This document shows, piece after piece, positions 17,753 through 25,862 of a stretch of DNA of 64,000 bases. Numbering within the stretch: the first letter of the stretch is position 1; every line of letters starts with the position of its first letter. The position numbers and the translations under genes are program-made. The notes under the pieces were generated by a model that worked only from the letters and a program-made list of their open reading frames with translations, did not search any database and was not told the DNA's origin. The stretch is from CAYNSX01 sp964400165 (GTDB lineage Bacteria > Armatimonadota > Hebobacteria > CAYNSX01), in contig CAYNSX010000005.1 of assembly GCA_964400165.1 (NCBI GenBank), positions 1 through 64,000 of the forward strand, written 5' to 3'.

Positions 17753-18996
17753 CCGCGGGGCAACGCGGCGGCTGCCACATCCTTCAGGATTGCTTCCAGC
17801 TGTTCCGCCAGGCGGGCGAAGTTATGCCGCTCCTCGATGAAGCGGCGCCCGCGCTGTCCCATCTCCCCGCGCGCTGCGGGCGAGAGCGCACACATGGCGC
17901 GGATGGCGTCGGCGAGCAGCGCGGGCTGTTCCGCTGCCAAAGTGATGCCGGCGCCCGATTCGGCGATCGGGCTGCGGAAAGACGGTGACGCATCGATGGT
18001 GGGACGGCCTGCTGCCATGTAATCGAAGAGTTTATTGGGGCTGATGCCGTAGCGGTAAAGCGCGGTGTCGTGCGTGCTGTGCAGGAACAGGTCGGCGCCG
18101 AGCAGGAGGCCGTGGATGTTCTGTTTGGGCACGGCGGCCTCAAACGACACCGTGCGCAGTCCCTCGCGCGCGGCGCGGGCAACCAGTCGCGGCTTCTCCG
18201 GCCCGTCGCCAATCAAGCGGAAGCGAACGAGGTCATCGTCGCCGGACTGCTGCAGCAGCGCCGCGGCGTCGAGCACCGTGTCGAGGGCGTTCGCCCGGCC
18301 GTGCGCGCCGGCATACATCGCGACGAGCGGCGAGCGGCCGGGAGGCGGGTGGGGAGGGGGGACGACATCGAGGTCCACGCCGTTCGGCAGCCAGTGAATC
18401 TTAGCCGGATCAGCGCCTTTGCCGGCAATGTGCTCGTGCGCGCCGGGGGCCAAAGTGAGAATGCGGTCCGCTGTTCGGTACAGCCCGCGCTCGATCGACT
18501 CGAGGACACGCATGGCTGGGTGCCGCGCCGAGAACGCTTTGAAATCGATGAAAGTTTGCGGCCAGAGGTCGCGCACTTCGAGGACGAAGGGTATCCGCAG
18601 CCGGGCCGCGAGGCGTTGCGCCGCCCGCGCCGCGAACAAGGTCGGGCTGGACCCGATGATGACATCGGGCGCATCCAATCCCCAGCGCAGCGCCTGGCGC
18701 TCGACCGTCCGGGCGAACGACAGCATGTTGCGGACGCGGCGCAGCGTATTGCCGCGGTAGGCGGGCGTGCGCAGCCAAATGAATTCGACCTCATCGAGCA
18801 CTTGGCGTGCCCAGCGGCGCTTCCGGTTCTCCGGCTGGTTGAAGACGGGGTCGGAATAGGTGCTGTAGTTGAAACTCGACGCAAAAATGGTCACGGCGTG
18901 GCCGCGGCGGACTAGGTGCCGGGCGAGCGAGAAGTGCCGCGTGCCGCCCGCCTGTGTGGGCGGGAGCGCGTAGTGGTTCACGATCCAGAGACGCAC
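17749..18996 (-). CDS. GT4-like glycosyltransferase (WcaI/WbuB-like)
   Basis: A 415-residue GT-B glycosyltransferase. The N-terminal HFSLARHLVRRGHAVTIF and GSSPTLFAARAAQRLA are typical of WbuB/WcaI-type enzymes, and VRDLWPQTFIDF is a second signature. The donor-binding half contains LPNGVDLDV and SPNKLFDYMAAGRP, with the final acidic or polar contact to the nucleotide sugar. GTG 18996 starts the first beta strand (RLWIVNHY). It is the last gene of a seven-gene minus-strand glycan operon, 16 bp after the LpxD-like gene. It is paralogous to the glycosyltransferase at 4681. Its stop shares two bases with the convergent aminotransferase stop. Confidence 0.88.
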   Translation of the reverse strand: MRLWIVNHYALPPTQAGGTRHFSLARHLVRRGHAVTIFASSFNYSTYSDPVFNQPENRKRRWARQVLDEVEFIWLRTPAYRGNTLRRVRNMLSFARTVERQALRWGLDAPDVIIGSSPTLFAARAAQRLAARLRIPFVLEVRDLWPQTFIDFKAFSARHPAMRVLESIERGLYRTADRILTLAPGAHEHIAGKGADPAKIHWLPNGVDLDVVPPPHPPPGRSPLVAMYAGAHGRANALDTVLDAAALLQQSGDDDLVRFRLIGDGPEKPRLVARAAREGLRTVSFEAAVPKQNIHGLLLGADLFLHSTHDTALYRYGISPNKLFDYMAAGRPTIDASPSFRSPIAESGAGITLAAEQPALLADAIRAMCALSPAARGEMGQRGRRFIEERHNFARLAEQLEAILKDVAAAALPRG

Positions 18997-19012
18997 TGCG
19001 CGGTCCGGGCCG

Positions 19013-19912
19013 TCAGCGCTCGAAGCGTTTCCGCAAGAAACGCGCCGGGTTGCCGGCGACGACGGCATTGGGCTCGACCGAACGAATCACGACCGACCCG
19101 ATACCGATGAGGGCGCCATCGCCGATTTCCACCTTTTCGATGATGGACGACTGGGGGCCAATCCAAACATTGCGCCCGATGACGCAGCCACCAATCTCGG
19201 CCGCGGCGGTGATGATGGTGTTCTCGCCGATGGTGACATTGTGGCCGATGAAGACATGGTCGTCGGTCTTGACGCGGTCGGCGAGGCGCGTCTCGCCAAG
19301 CGTCGCCCGCGCGATGACATTGAGAGCGCCGACCTCCACCGAGTCGCCGATCACGACGCGCCCGTAGTGCGGCAGCCGCACGGGGGTCCCATCGTCCTCG
19401 AATTCAAAGCCGAAGCCCTCTTCGCCGATCACGGTGTGCGACTTGATCAGGCAATTGCGGCCGATGATAGTGCCGTCGCCGATGATGCAGTGATGGCGGA
19501 TTTCGCTGCCGTCGCCGACCGTCACCCCCTCACCGATCACGGTGAAGTGGCCGACGACCGTGCCCTGCCCCAGCCGCGCGGAGGTCGCCACGATCGCGGT
19601 CCTTGCGACGCCCTGGGCGCGCGGGGGCGGGAAGAACTCTTGCGCAGCGCGCGCGAAATCGAGTCGCGGCGTGGGGGAGAGCATATGCGTGCCGCGTAGC
19701 TGACCGTCAAAATCGGCGTGCGCAATCACCACAGTGCCGGCCACGGCGTTGAGCGCCGCCGCCGTCGCGGCATCGAACTTCGTGGCGAAGAGTAAACTGC
19801 CCGGCGCCGCGGCAGACAACGGGGCCGGTTTCGTGATGGGGACATCGGGTCCGGCGAGCGTGCGCCCGAGAAACGCGGCGATGGCAGTGGCGCGAACCGG
19901 GGCGCCGGTCAT
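19013..19912 (-). CDS. LpxD-like hexapeptide acyltransferase
   Basis: A 299-residue protein with an LpxD-like N-terminal domain (about residues 10-95) and a long left-handed beta-helix of hexapeptide repeats (for example ARLGQGTVVGHFTVIGEG, DHVFIGHNVTIGENTII). It ends in VVAGNPARFLRKR, a trait more common in sugar O/N-acetyltransferases than in classical LpxD. LpxD adds a hydroxyacyl chain to the amino group of UDP-3-O-acyl-glucosamine; the PIG-L deacetylase just upstream could create such a free amino group on a related sugar. ATG 19912 overlaps the deacetylase stop. I favour glycan acylation over lipid A synthesis, because other lpx genes are absent from the window. Confidence 0.75.
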   Translation of the reverse strand: MTGAPVRATAIAAFLGRTLAGPDVPITKPAPLSAAAPGSLLFATKFDAATAAALNAVAGTVVIAHADFDGQLRGTHMLSPTPRLDFARAAQEFFPPPRAQGVARTAIVATSARLGQGTVVGHFTVIGEGVTVGDGSEIRHHCIIGDGTIIGRNCLIKSHTVIGEEGFGFEFEDDGTPVRLPHYGRVVIGDSVEVGALNVIARATLGETRLADRVKTDDHVFIGHNVTIGENTIITAAAEIGGCVIGRNVWIGPQSSIIEKVEIGDGALIGIGSVVIRSVEPNAVVAGNPARFLRKRFER

Positions 19913-20544
19913 ATTCGCAGCCGGATGACTTCGAAGGCCTCCGCCAGCGCCGCTTTCACCTGCACGCCGCGCACCCGCGCCCACGACTCGACAAACTCCC
20001 GCGAAAAGTACGGCCGCGCCAGTTGGAGTTGCGATTTGTATTCCTGCAACGCGGCCCACTTTCGGTCGAGGTGGCGCGGCTCGACGATGACGAACGCCTG
20101 CGCGGCGAAGTGGATGTGGTTCCAGGGGAGTTCGTAGGCGAGGATGGAGAGGTCCTTGAACGCCCGCAGGCCTTCGGCGTGCGTCACCTGGTGGTCCTGG
20201 TGCACATCATTGGGCGAGGGCATCAGAATCAACTCCGGCCCCACCTGGCGACGCAATTCCACCAATTCTTCCAGTACCTCTTGGCGGTGATACGACAGCC
20301 GGCGCACCGGATAGCCGTACACGAAAAGATGGTCCTTGGGCACGCCCAGGCAGGGCATTGCAGCGAGGAACTCATTGCGTAGCGTGTCTTTCGGCGCGCC
20401 GGCGGGCAGTGACTCTTCGGCGGTCGAGAGTGCCGCGACGAACACTTCGCAGCCCTCTTCCACCATCCGGGCGAGCGTCGCCCCGCAGCCGAGTTCGGCG
20501 TCGTCAGTGTGCGGGGCGAGGGCGAGTACGCGGCGCGTCCACAC
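19909..20544 (-). CDS. PIG-L (LmbE-like) zinc-dependent deacetylase
   Basis: A 211-residue protein. LALAPHTDDAELGCG is the family metal-binding motif (usually HPDDxE; here HTDDAE), and the downstream VHQDHQ supplies the third zinc ligand. The family removes N-acetyl groups from GlcNAc-containing substrates. The substrate here is unknown but is presumably a lipid-linked or nucleotide-activated amino sugar of the locus. GTG 20544 was chosen because GGGAG precedes it and homology begins right after; an ATG at 20586 would add 14 residues. Its stop overlaps the LpxD-like start, so deacetylation and acylation are likely sequential. Confidence 0.82.
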   Translation of the reverse strand: MWTRRVLALAPHTDDAELGCGATLARMVEEGCEVFVAALSTAEESLPAGAPKDTLRNEFLAAMPCLGVPKDHLFVYGYPVRRLSYHRQEVLEELVELRRQVGPELILMPSPNDVHQDHQVTHAEGLRAFKDLSILAYELPWNHIHFAAQAFVIVEPRHLDRKWAALQEYKSQLQLARPYFSREFVESWARVRGVQVKAALAEAFEVIRLRI

Positions 20545-20600
20545 GGTCCGCTCCCAAGGAGTCGAGTTTGCAGGCCAAATGCGCACTCACAATAGCACCG

Positions 20601-22523
20601 TCACGGCGAGACCCCACGCTCGGCCGATCGCACCGGGGCAGCGACCCCGGTCGCTGCCCATTGGCGGTCGAGGGCGACCTGCGCCCACAGTTCCACGGAA
20701 AGCCAGCGCCAGATCACCGCGTGCAAACCATCGTGGCCGGCCAGGAACCGCTGCCACAGCGCTCGGATCTGGCGGGCATCTGTCCAGGGTCGTTCCGCAA
20801 ACGCCCGCGAGGAGAGGATGTCGCCGGCCCAGTCGTGCAGCGGTCCGCGCAGCCACCGCGCCTCCGGGGGCGTAAACCCAAACTTGTCCCATCGGTCCCG
20901 GATTGATTCCGGGATGACGCCGCGGGTGGCCGTGCGGAGCACATACTTTGTTCGGGCGTTCCGGATGTGCTGGTCGCTGGGCACGGCGAACAAGTACTCC
21001 ACCAGCCGATGATCGAGATAGGGCAAGCGGAGCTCGCGAGAGAATGCCATGGAATTCCGGTCCACATAGCGCAAGATGGCGGGCAGCTGTGTCCGCGTGA
21101 GCGCCCAATAGAGCACGTGCTTCAGCGGGTCGGAGAAGACGCGCGGCAAGTGATCCGGCGGCCGGAAATGTTCGCGATGGAAGTCGGCATTGACGCCGTG
21201 CGCCAGCAGGCGGTGCCGCAGCCGCTCCTGCCATGACACCGGCAAGGCCTTCGAACAAAGCATCGGAATCCGGCGGACTCCATAGCGGCGCACATACGCG
21301 GGTGCCGCGCGCAGGAAGTGTCCCCACCTCCCGCTGCGCAGCAGCCCGAGAAAATACGGCGCAAAAAAGTAGTGATAGCCGGCCAGCACCTCATCCCCAC
21401 CCTGGCCGTCGAGCAGGACCGTGACGCCCTGCTCGCGCGCCAGGCGCATGACGCACCACTGGGCATAGATACTCATATCGAGGACCGGCTGGTTTTGGTG
21501 CCAGGTGAGCGCTTCCATTTCTTCGGGCAGGCGGGCGGGCTGCGGAAAGGTCTCGTGCGGGTCGATGCGGTCGCCCAGCGAGTCGGTCAAGGCGCGGATG
21601 TGCGGGCCTTCGTCCACGGCGGGGTCGTCAAAACGCGCGGAGAAGGTGGACTGCCGGGGCGCTTTCGACACCCGCGCGACGAGCGACACGATGGTCGACG
21701 AGTCCAGCCCGCCGGACAGGCTCGAACCGACCGGCACATCCGACCGCAGCCGGAGGCGCACGGCGTCCTGCAACAGCTCGAGCAACCGGTCGCCGTACGC
21801 GGCGTCATCCGGCAGTCGAATCTGTGCCGCCGGGTTGAGGTCCCAGTAACGGGTGCAGCGAAGGGTCCGGCTTTCGGGGTGAAAGGTCAGGATGTGCGCG
21901 GCCAACAGCGACTGCACACCCCGGAAGAAGGTGGTCGCTGTGCCGTCATGCTGCACTTCCTGAAGAAACCGGAACACCGTGGGGCCGTCGGCCTCCGCCG
22001 GGAGCAGGCCCGACACAAGCAGCGACTTGATCTCCGAGCCGAACAACAAGGTGGCGCCGTCGTCCAGCAGGGTGTAATAGAAGGGCTTCTCGCCGAAACG
22101 GTCTCGGGCCGCGAAGAGCAGCCGCGCCGGGGCATCCCAGAGCGCGAACGCGAACATCCCATTGAAGCGCTCGACGCACGCGGGACCCCAGGCCGCATAG
22201 GCCGCCAGGACGACCTCCGTATCGGACTCGCTGATAAAGCGGTGTCCGGCGGCGCGGAGTTCGTCGCGGAGTTCTACATAGTTGTAGATTTCGCCGTTGA
22301 AGGTCAGCCGGTGTGTCTGGTCGCGGCTGGCCATCGGCTGGTGTCCCGCCTGCGACAAGTCGAGGATGGCCAGACGCCGGTTGCACAGCGTCGCCATCCC
22401 GTCCGGCGATACCCAGGTGCCGGCGTCATCCGGCCCGCGGTGCCGGATGATATCGCGCATCGCGGTCACCGTGTCAGCCGGGACACGCCGCGAAGCCGAC
22501 ACCACACCCGCAATCCCACACAT
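20601..22523 (-). CDS. AsnB-type glutamine-dependent amidotransferase (first copy)
   Basis: A 640-residue class II amidotransferase. MCGIAGVV gives the nucleophile C2 after Met removal, the glutaminase domain occupies about residues 2-210, and the synthetase domain carries the ATP pyrophosphatase loop LSGGLDSSTIVSLV. Housekeeping asparagine synthetase is possible. However, its position between a Wzx flippase and a PIG-L deacetylase, and a second copy at 30364, make a role in glycan synthesis more likely. Known relatives such as WbpS/LfnA amidate uronic acid residues. It lies in the minus-strand glycan operon, 46 bp after the flippase. Confidence 0.88.
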   Translation of the reverse strand: MCGIAGVVSASRRVPADTVTAMRDIIRHRGPDDAGTWVSPDGMATLCNRRLAILDLSQAGHQPMASRDQTHRLTFNGEIYNYVELRDELRAAGHRFISESDTEVVLAAYAAWGPACVERFNGMFAFALWDAPARLLFAARDRFGEKPFYYTLLDDGATLLFGSEIKSLLVSGLLPAEADGPTVFRFLQEVQHDGTATTFFRGVQSLLAAHILTFHPESRTLRCTRYWDLNPAAQIRLPDDAAYGDRLLELLQDAVRLRLRSDVPVGSSLSGGLDSSTIVSLVARVSKAPRQSTFSARFDDPAVDEGPHIRALTDSLGDRIDPHETFPQPARLPEEMEALTWHQNQPVLDMSIYAQWCVMRLAREQGVTVLLDGQGGDEVLAGYHYFFAPYFLGLLRSGRWGHFLRAAPAYVRRYGVRRIPMLCSKALPVSWQERLRHRLLAHGVNADFHREHFRPPDHLPRVFSDPLKHVLYWALTRTQLPAILRYVDRNSMAFSRELRLPYLDHRLVEYLFAVPSDQHIRNARTKYVLRTATRGVIPESIRDRWDKFGFTPPEARWLRGPLHDWAGDILSSRAFAERPWTDARQIRALWQRFLAGHDGLHAVIWRWLSVELWAQVALDRQWAATGVAAPVRSAERGVSP

Positions 22524-22569
22524 ACCGGGATCAGATTCGCTAATCGAGCGCGCAGTCCTTGCGCCGAGG

Positions 22570-24060
22570 TCAGGGCGCGGCGAGCGGCTGGTCGGGCGAG
22601 CGGCGTCGCAGGCGTTCGGCGAGGGCCTGCCACCAGGCGAGGCGCAGTCGCCGCGCCGCGCCGGCCAGCGCCAGCAGGCAGGCACCGCGCAGCGCGAGCT
22701 TGAGAGCGAGCGTGACGATGAGGCCCGGCGCCCAGCGCCACAGCGCCCAGTCGCCCGCCGACACCCCCACCGCCAGCGTGACAATGAGCAGCGCGAACAC
22801 GGCGTCGGGGCGACTGATGCGCGCACGCAAGTAGCGGAACCCGCACCACACGCAGGCGACTCCGAGCCAGGTGAGCGATACGCTGACGGCGATGCCCAGA
22901 CCCACTCCGCCGAAGGCGCGCCCCAGTCCCCAGCCCAATCCCGCGGCCAGGGCCGCCGTGACGAGCGTGATGTAGGTGATGAGCGGCCGGGGCGTAATCG
23001 CATCGAGCACGCCGCGCAGGATGACATACGCCAAGTCCCACCCGGCCCCGAACGCCACGACGGCAGCGACGGCCACGGAAGTCTTCTCCCGTCCGACCCA
23101 CAGCACCAGGAGATCGGGGATGACGCCCGGCAGGAGGAACGCGGCCGCCAGGCCGCAGTGCAGGGCGAAGGGCACGACCGTGGCGCCCACGAGGCGCAAC
23201 CCCGCGCGCGACGGGTCGCCAACAAATTCCGCCACTTGGGGCAGCAAGACGAGCGACACCGGGGTCGCCAATTGTTCGAGGACGGGTAACACGGCAATGC
23301 TCGTTCCCTGCACTGCCGCAGCCGACAGGCCGATGAAGTGGGCAGCGAACAGCACAGGCGCGGCATAGGTCGCCGCCAGAAAGAAACTGCTGGGAATCCG
23401 TGGAATGCCATAGCGCAGGAGTTCGCGGAGCGCGGCCCGGTCCCACGACCAGGGGCGGGCGGCGGCGCTGCGCGCAACGACCGCCAGGGCCAGGGTGAAC
23501 ACCGCGGTTGCGAGAAAGAAGCGGCCCAGCCGCATCGAATCCGTGCCGCCCATGGGCACGATGAAAAGCGCCAGCGCCAGCGGAAAGAGCGCATACGCGA
23601 TCCAGACCCCGGTGACCATCCGGATGCTGCGCAGCCCGCGATAGAACGCATAGAGGATGGCTTGCAGTGGATAGGTCAACCAGTGCGCCGCGACGGCCAT
23701 CAGCAGCAGCGCTTCCGACGCCGTCCCGAACACGACGACAGCCCCTGCCGGGGCGAAGCACACGGCGGCCAGCAGGGTGACAATCCCCAGGCTGCCGCTC
23801 GCAATGAGCGCGACCGTCAGGTAGGCCGCGGCACGGTCGCGATGCAGGCCGATGTAGCGGGGGAGGGCGACATCGAAGCCCAATAGGATGATGGGGCCGG
23901 CCAAGGCAATGCTTCGGCGACTCAAATAAAAGAGTCCGAGTCCGTCCGCCGTCAACCGCGCCGCCAGCACCGCAATCAGCGCCACACTGCACAGCCCGAC
24001 AATGACTTGCGCCAGGCCGAGTGCCGCCACTTCGCGCAGAAACCGGGAGGGGATCTTCAT
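22570..24060 (-). CDS. Wzx-type polysaccharide flippase (first copy)
   Basis: A 496-residue polytopic membrane protein with about 12-14 hydrophobic segments of the MOP/MATE-like polysaccharide transporter family. The N-terminal FLREVAALGLAQVIVGL and RIPSSFFLAATYAAPVLFAAHFIG are typical. It is predicted to flip an undecaprenyl-linked oligosaccharide across the inner membrane. ATG 24060 starts just before the first helix; the longer open frame upstream overlaps the Wzz gene and is a shadow. A poorly hydrophobic Arg-rich tail follows the last helix. It lies between the Wzz and AsnB genes. Confidence 0.85.
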   Translation of the reverse strand: MKIPSRFLREVAALGLAQVIVGLCSVALIAVLAARLTADGLGLFYLSRRSIALAGPIILLGFDVALPRYIGLHRDRAAAYLTVALIASGSLGIVTLLAAVCFAPAGAVVVFGTASEALLLMAVAAHWLTYPLQAILYAFYRGLRSIRMVTGVWIAYALFPLALALFIVPMGGTDSMRLGRFFLATAVFTLALAVVARSAAARPWSWDRAALRELLRYGIPRIPSSFFLAATYAAPVLFAAHFIGLSAAAVQGTSIAVLPVLEQLATPVSLVLLPQVAEFVGDPSRAGLRLVGATVVPFALHCGLAAAFLLPGVIPDLLVLWVGREKTSVAVAAVVAFGAGWDLAYVILRGVLDAITPRPLITYITLVTAALAAGLGWGLGRAFGGVGLGIAVSVSLTWLGVACVWCGFRYLRARISRPDAVFALLIVTLAVGVSAGDWALWRWAPGLIVTLALKLALRGACLLALAGAARRLRLAWWQALAERLRRRSPDQPLAAP

Positions 24061-24115
24061 CAGTGGCGGGAGCGGCGGCTCCGGCCGCCGGCCGGGCGGG
24101 CCGAAGGGCCCGCCG

Positions 24116-25078
24116 CTACGCCGGCCGGGGAACGCCCCGCGTGTCTCCCAGCGCCAGGGCAAGCGCCACGCCCAAAAAGAGGCCGACCAACCCGCCCGCG
24201 GCGACGAAGAGCGACCGCGGCGGCCAAGTCGGGCGCTCGGGACTGAAGACCCGCTGCACGATGCGCAGCTCGGACACGACGCGCGCCTGTACCTCAATGA
24301 ACGCGATGCCGTTGCGGGCGCGCTCGAGGTCCTTCCGCGCGGCCGATTCCTGCATGAGCAACTGCACATGGCTCTTCTGGAGGTCGGCAACTTGGGAGAG
24401 GTTGCCTTGGATCGTGTTGTCATAGAGCAGCGCCGCGATCGGGTCCGTGCGACCGGCACGGACTAAGTCCTCGCGCCGGCGCAACAGTTCATCCGTGTTC
24501 TTTCGGTAGCGGCTGATTTCTGTGTCGATGCGGGCCGCGGTCTTGGCGTAATTCTCGACATCGATTTGCAATTGTATTGCGGTGGCCTCCAATGTGCGTT
24601 TCTCACTTTGAATCTCGGCGCGGCGGGCCTCCACCTCGCCGTGATAGTCCTCGGTCACGAGAGCCAGCAGGGTTGTCAATGTGCGCTCGGCCAGCGCCCG
24701 ATCGCGCGTCCGGGCGATGACCTGCACTGTGGGGCTGCCGACATCATGCCGGACGATCAATTTGGGCAGCGCCGGGACCGCCACTTGCAGCGCATCAGCC
24801 AAGCGAACATCGTAGCCGCCCCCGGCAATGCGTTGCGTCAGCGCGAGGACGGACTCGACGCGCTGTCCGCCCACGGACTCATCGGAAGTGCGTTCCGGGT
24901 CACGCATGTGCGTGAGGAAGCCGGGCTCGATCTGCACGGAGGCCTCATACAGACGCGGGAATAAAAATGCCCCGGCAATCGCAAGGGCGAGGCAACCGCC
25001 GAAGACGCCGGCCATCAGGGGCGCGCGCCGAACCAACTGGCGCAGCACCATCGCGAGGTCGATGTATTGGTCGGACAT
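24116..25078 (-). CDS. Wzz-type chain length determinant protein
   Basis: A 320-residue protein with a cytoplasmic N-terminus (IDLAMVLRQLVRRAPLM), a first transmembrane helix at about residues 20-38 and a long periplasmic helical region at about 150-270. The latter is rich in Glu/Arg/Lys and predicts coiled coil. The second transmembrane helix lies near residues 285-310. This is the Wzz/GumC layout of polysaccharide co-polymerases that set chain length with a Wzy polymerase. No C-terminal kinase is attached, and none is seen nearby. It follows the lipoprotein gene by 39 bp and precedes the flippase by 55 bp. Confidence 0.85.
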   Translation of the reverse strand: MSDQYIDLAMVLRQLVRRAPLMAGVFGGCLALAIAGAFLFPRLYEASVQIEPGFLTHMRDPERTSDESVGGQRVESVLALTQRIAGGGYDVRLADALQVAVPALPKLIVRHDVGSPTVQVIARTRDRALAERTLTTLLALVTEDYHGEVEARRAEIQSEKRTLEATAIQLQIDVENYAKTAARIDTEISRYRKNTDELLRRREDLVRAGRTDPIAALLYDNTIQGNLSQVADLQKSHVQLLMQESAARKDLERARNGIAFIEVQARVVSELRIVQRVFSPERPTWPPRSLFVAAGGLVGLFLGVALALALGDTRGVPRPA

Positions 25079-25117
25079 CGGCAGTCGGCGGCTTTGCGTC
25101 CCAGCCCCGCGCCGGCT

Positions 25118-25759
25118 TTACCCGGACGCCGCGCGCATGGTGATGTTGTCGAATTCCGCCATCACGGCTGGGTTTTTCACATCATCGACGGTGAGATTGA
25201 GCTGCACCTCGCCCCGAAGGGAGGGTGGGGTGGCAAAGGTCAGCGTGTGCGCCTGCCAGTCCGACTCCGTGAACTTCACGCCAGCCAGCCAGGTGCGCTC
25301 TTTCGTCGCCGGGTTGAACAACCAGACACTGACGATGCCCGCACCCTTCCCGTTGGTGTGCGCGTCATAGGCAATGAGGTACTTCGTATTTGGCTTCAAC
25401 TCCCACAGATTCTGAAAAAGGTTCTGCCACTCTCCTCGCTTCGGATGATTGCGGAGTCGCAGGGCGTGTCCGTCTCCATGCTTCACGAGCATGGCGGTTT
25501 CCGCCGACGACTGCAGGCGAGTCCACCCATCGGGAAGGGTCGAGTCCGTCGCGTCGCGCTGTTCGAACTCCCCGTTGACCACATGATTCGGCCCCGAGGT
25601 CGCCGCAGGCTCCGGGCGGCGCGCCGCGGACGGTTGTGTAGTCGGCGCGTCGCCAGTTGCGGGCCCAGTCCCGGAGTTGGCTGCTGTGCCCCTCGGGCTG
25701 GCGCATCCACCGGCCCAACAGGCAGCGAGGACCATTGAGAGGACACCTAACCGGCGCAT
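25118..25759 (-). CDS. Lipoprotein with CBM-like beta-sandwich domain
   Basis: A 213-residue protein with a lipoprotein signal: a short hydrophobic core leading to LAAC, a match to the lipobox, and a second possible site at AGGC. An Ala/Pro/Thr-rich linker follows. The domain from about residue 55 on begins NHVVNGEFEQ and contains LPDGWTRL and LKPNTKYLIAYDAHTN, resembling carbohydrate-binding beta-sandwich modules of the CBM4/9-like group. ATG 25759 was chosen because GGGAGAT lies five bases upstream; an in-frame ATG at 25783 lacks one. It is the first gene of the seven-gene minus-strand operon, so it may bind or help export the polysaccharide. Confidence 0.78.
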   Translation of the reverse strand: MRRLGVLSMVLAACWAGGCASPRGTAANSGTGPATGDAPTTQPSAARRPEPAATSGPNHVVNGEFEQRDATDSTLPDGWTRLQSSAETAMLVKHGDGHALRLRNHPKRGEWQNLFQNLWELKPNTKYLIAYDAHTNGKGAGIVSVWLFNPATKERTWLAGVKFTESDWQAHTLTFATPPSLRGEVQLNLTVDDVKNPAVMAEFDNITMRAASG

Positions 25760-25822
25760 GGATCTCCCATCGGCGCGACGCACTGGGGTGGGACCGGAAC
25801 CGCCGTCCTGAATTTCCCGTGT

Positions 25823-25850
25823 ACTATAGCAGCGGCCTTTCCGCTGTCAA
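25823..25850 (-). promoter_or_regulatory. Sigma-70-type promoter of the minus-strand glycan operon
   Basis: On the minus strand, TTGACA at 25850-25845 is followed after 16 bp by TATAGT at 25828-25823. That is a near-consensus vegetative promoter, about 64 bp upstream of the lipoprotein start, and it heads the operon that runs to 17749. Confidence 0.75.
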
Positions 25851-25862
25851 GAAGAGACGAGG

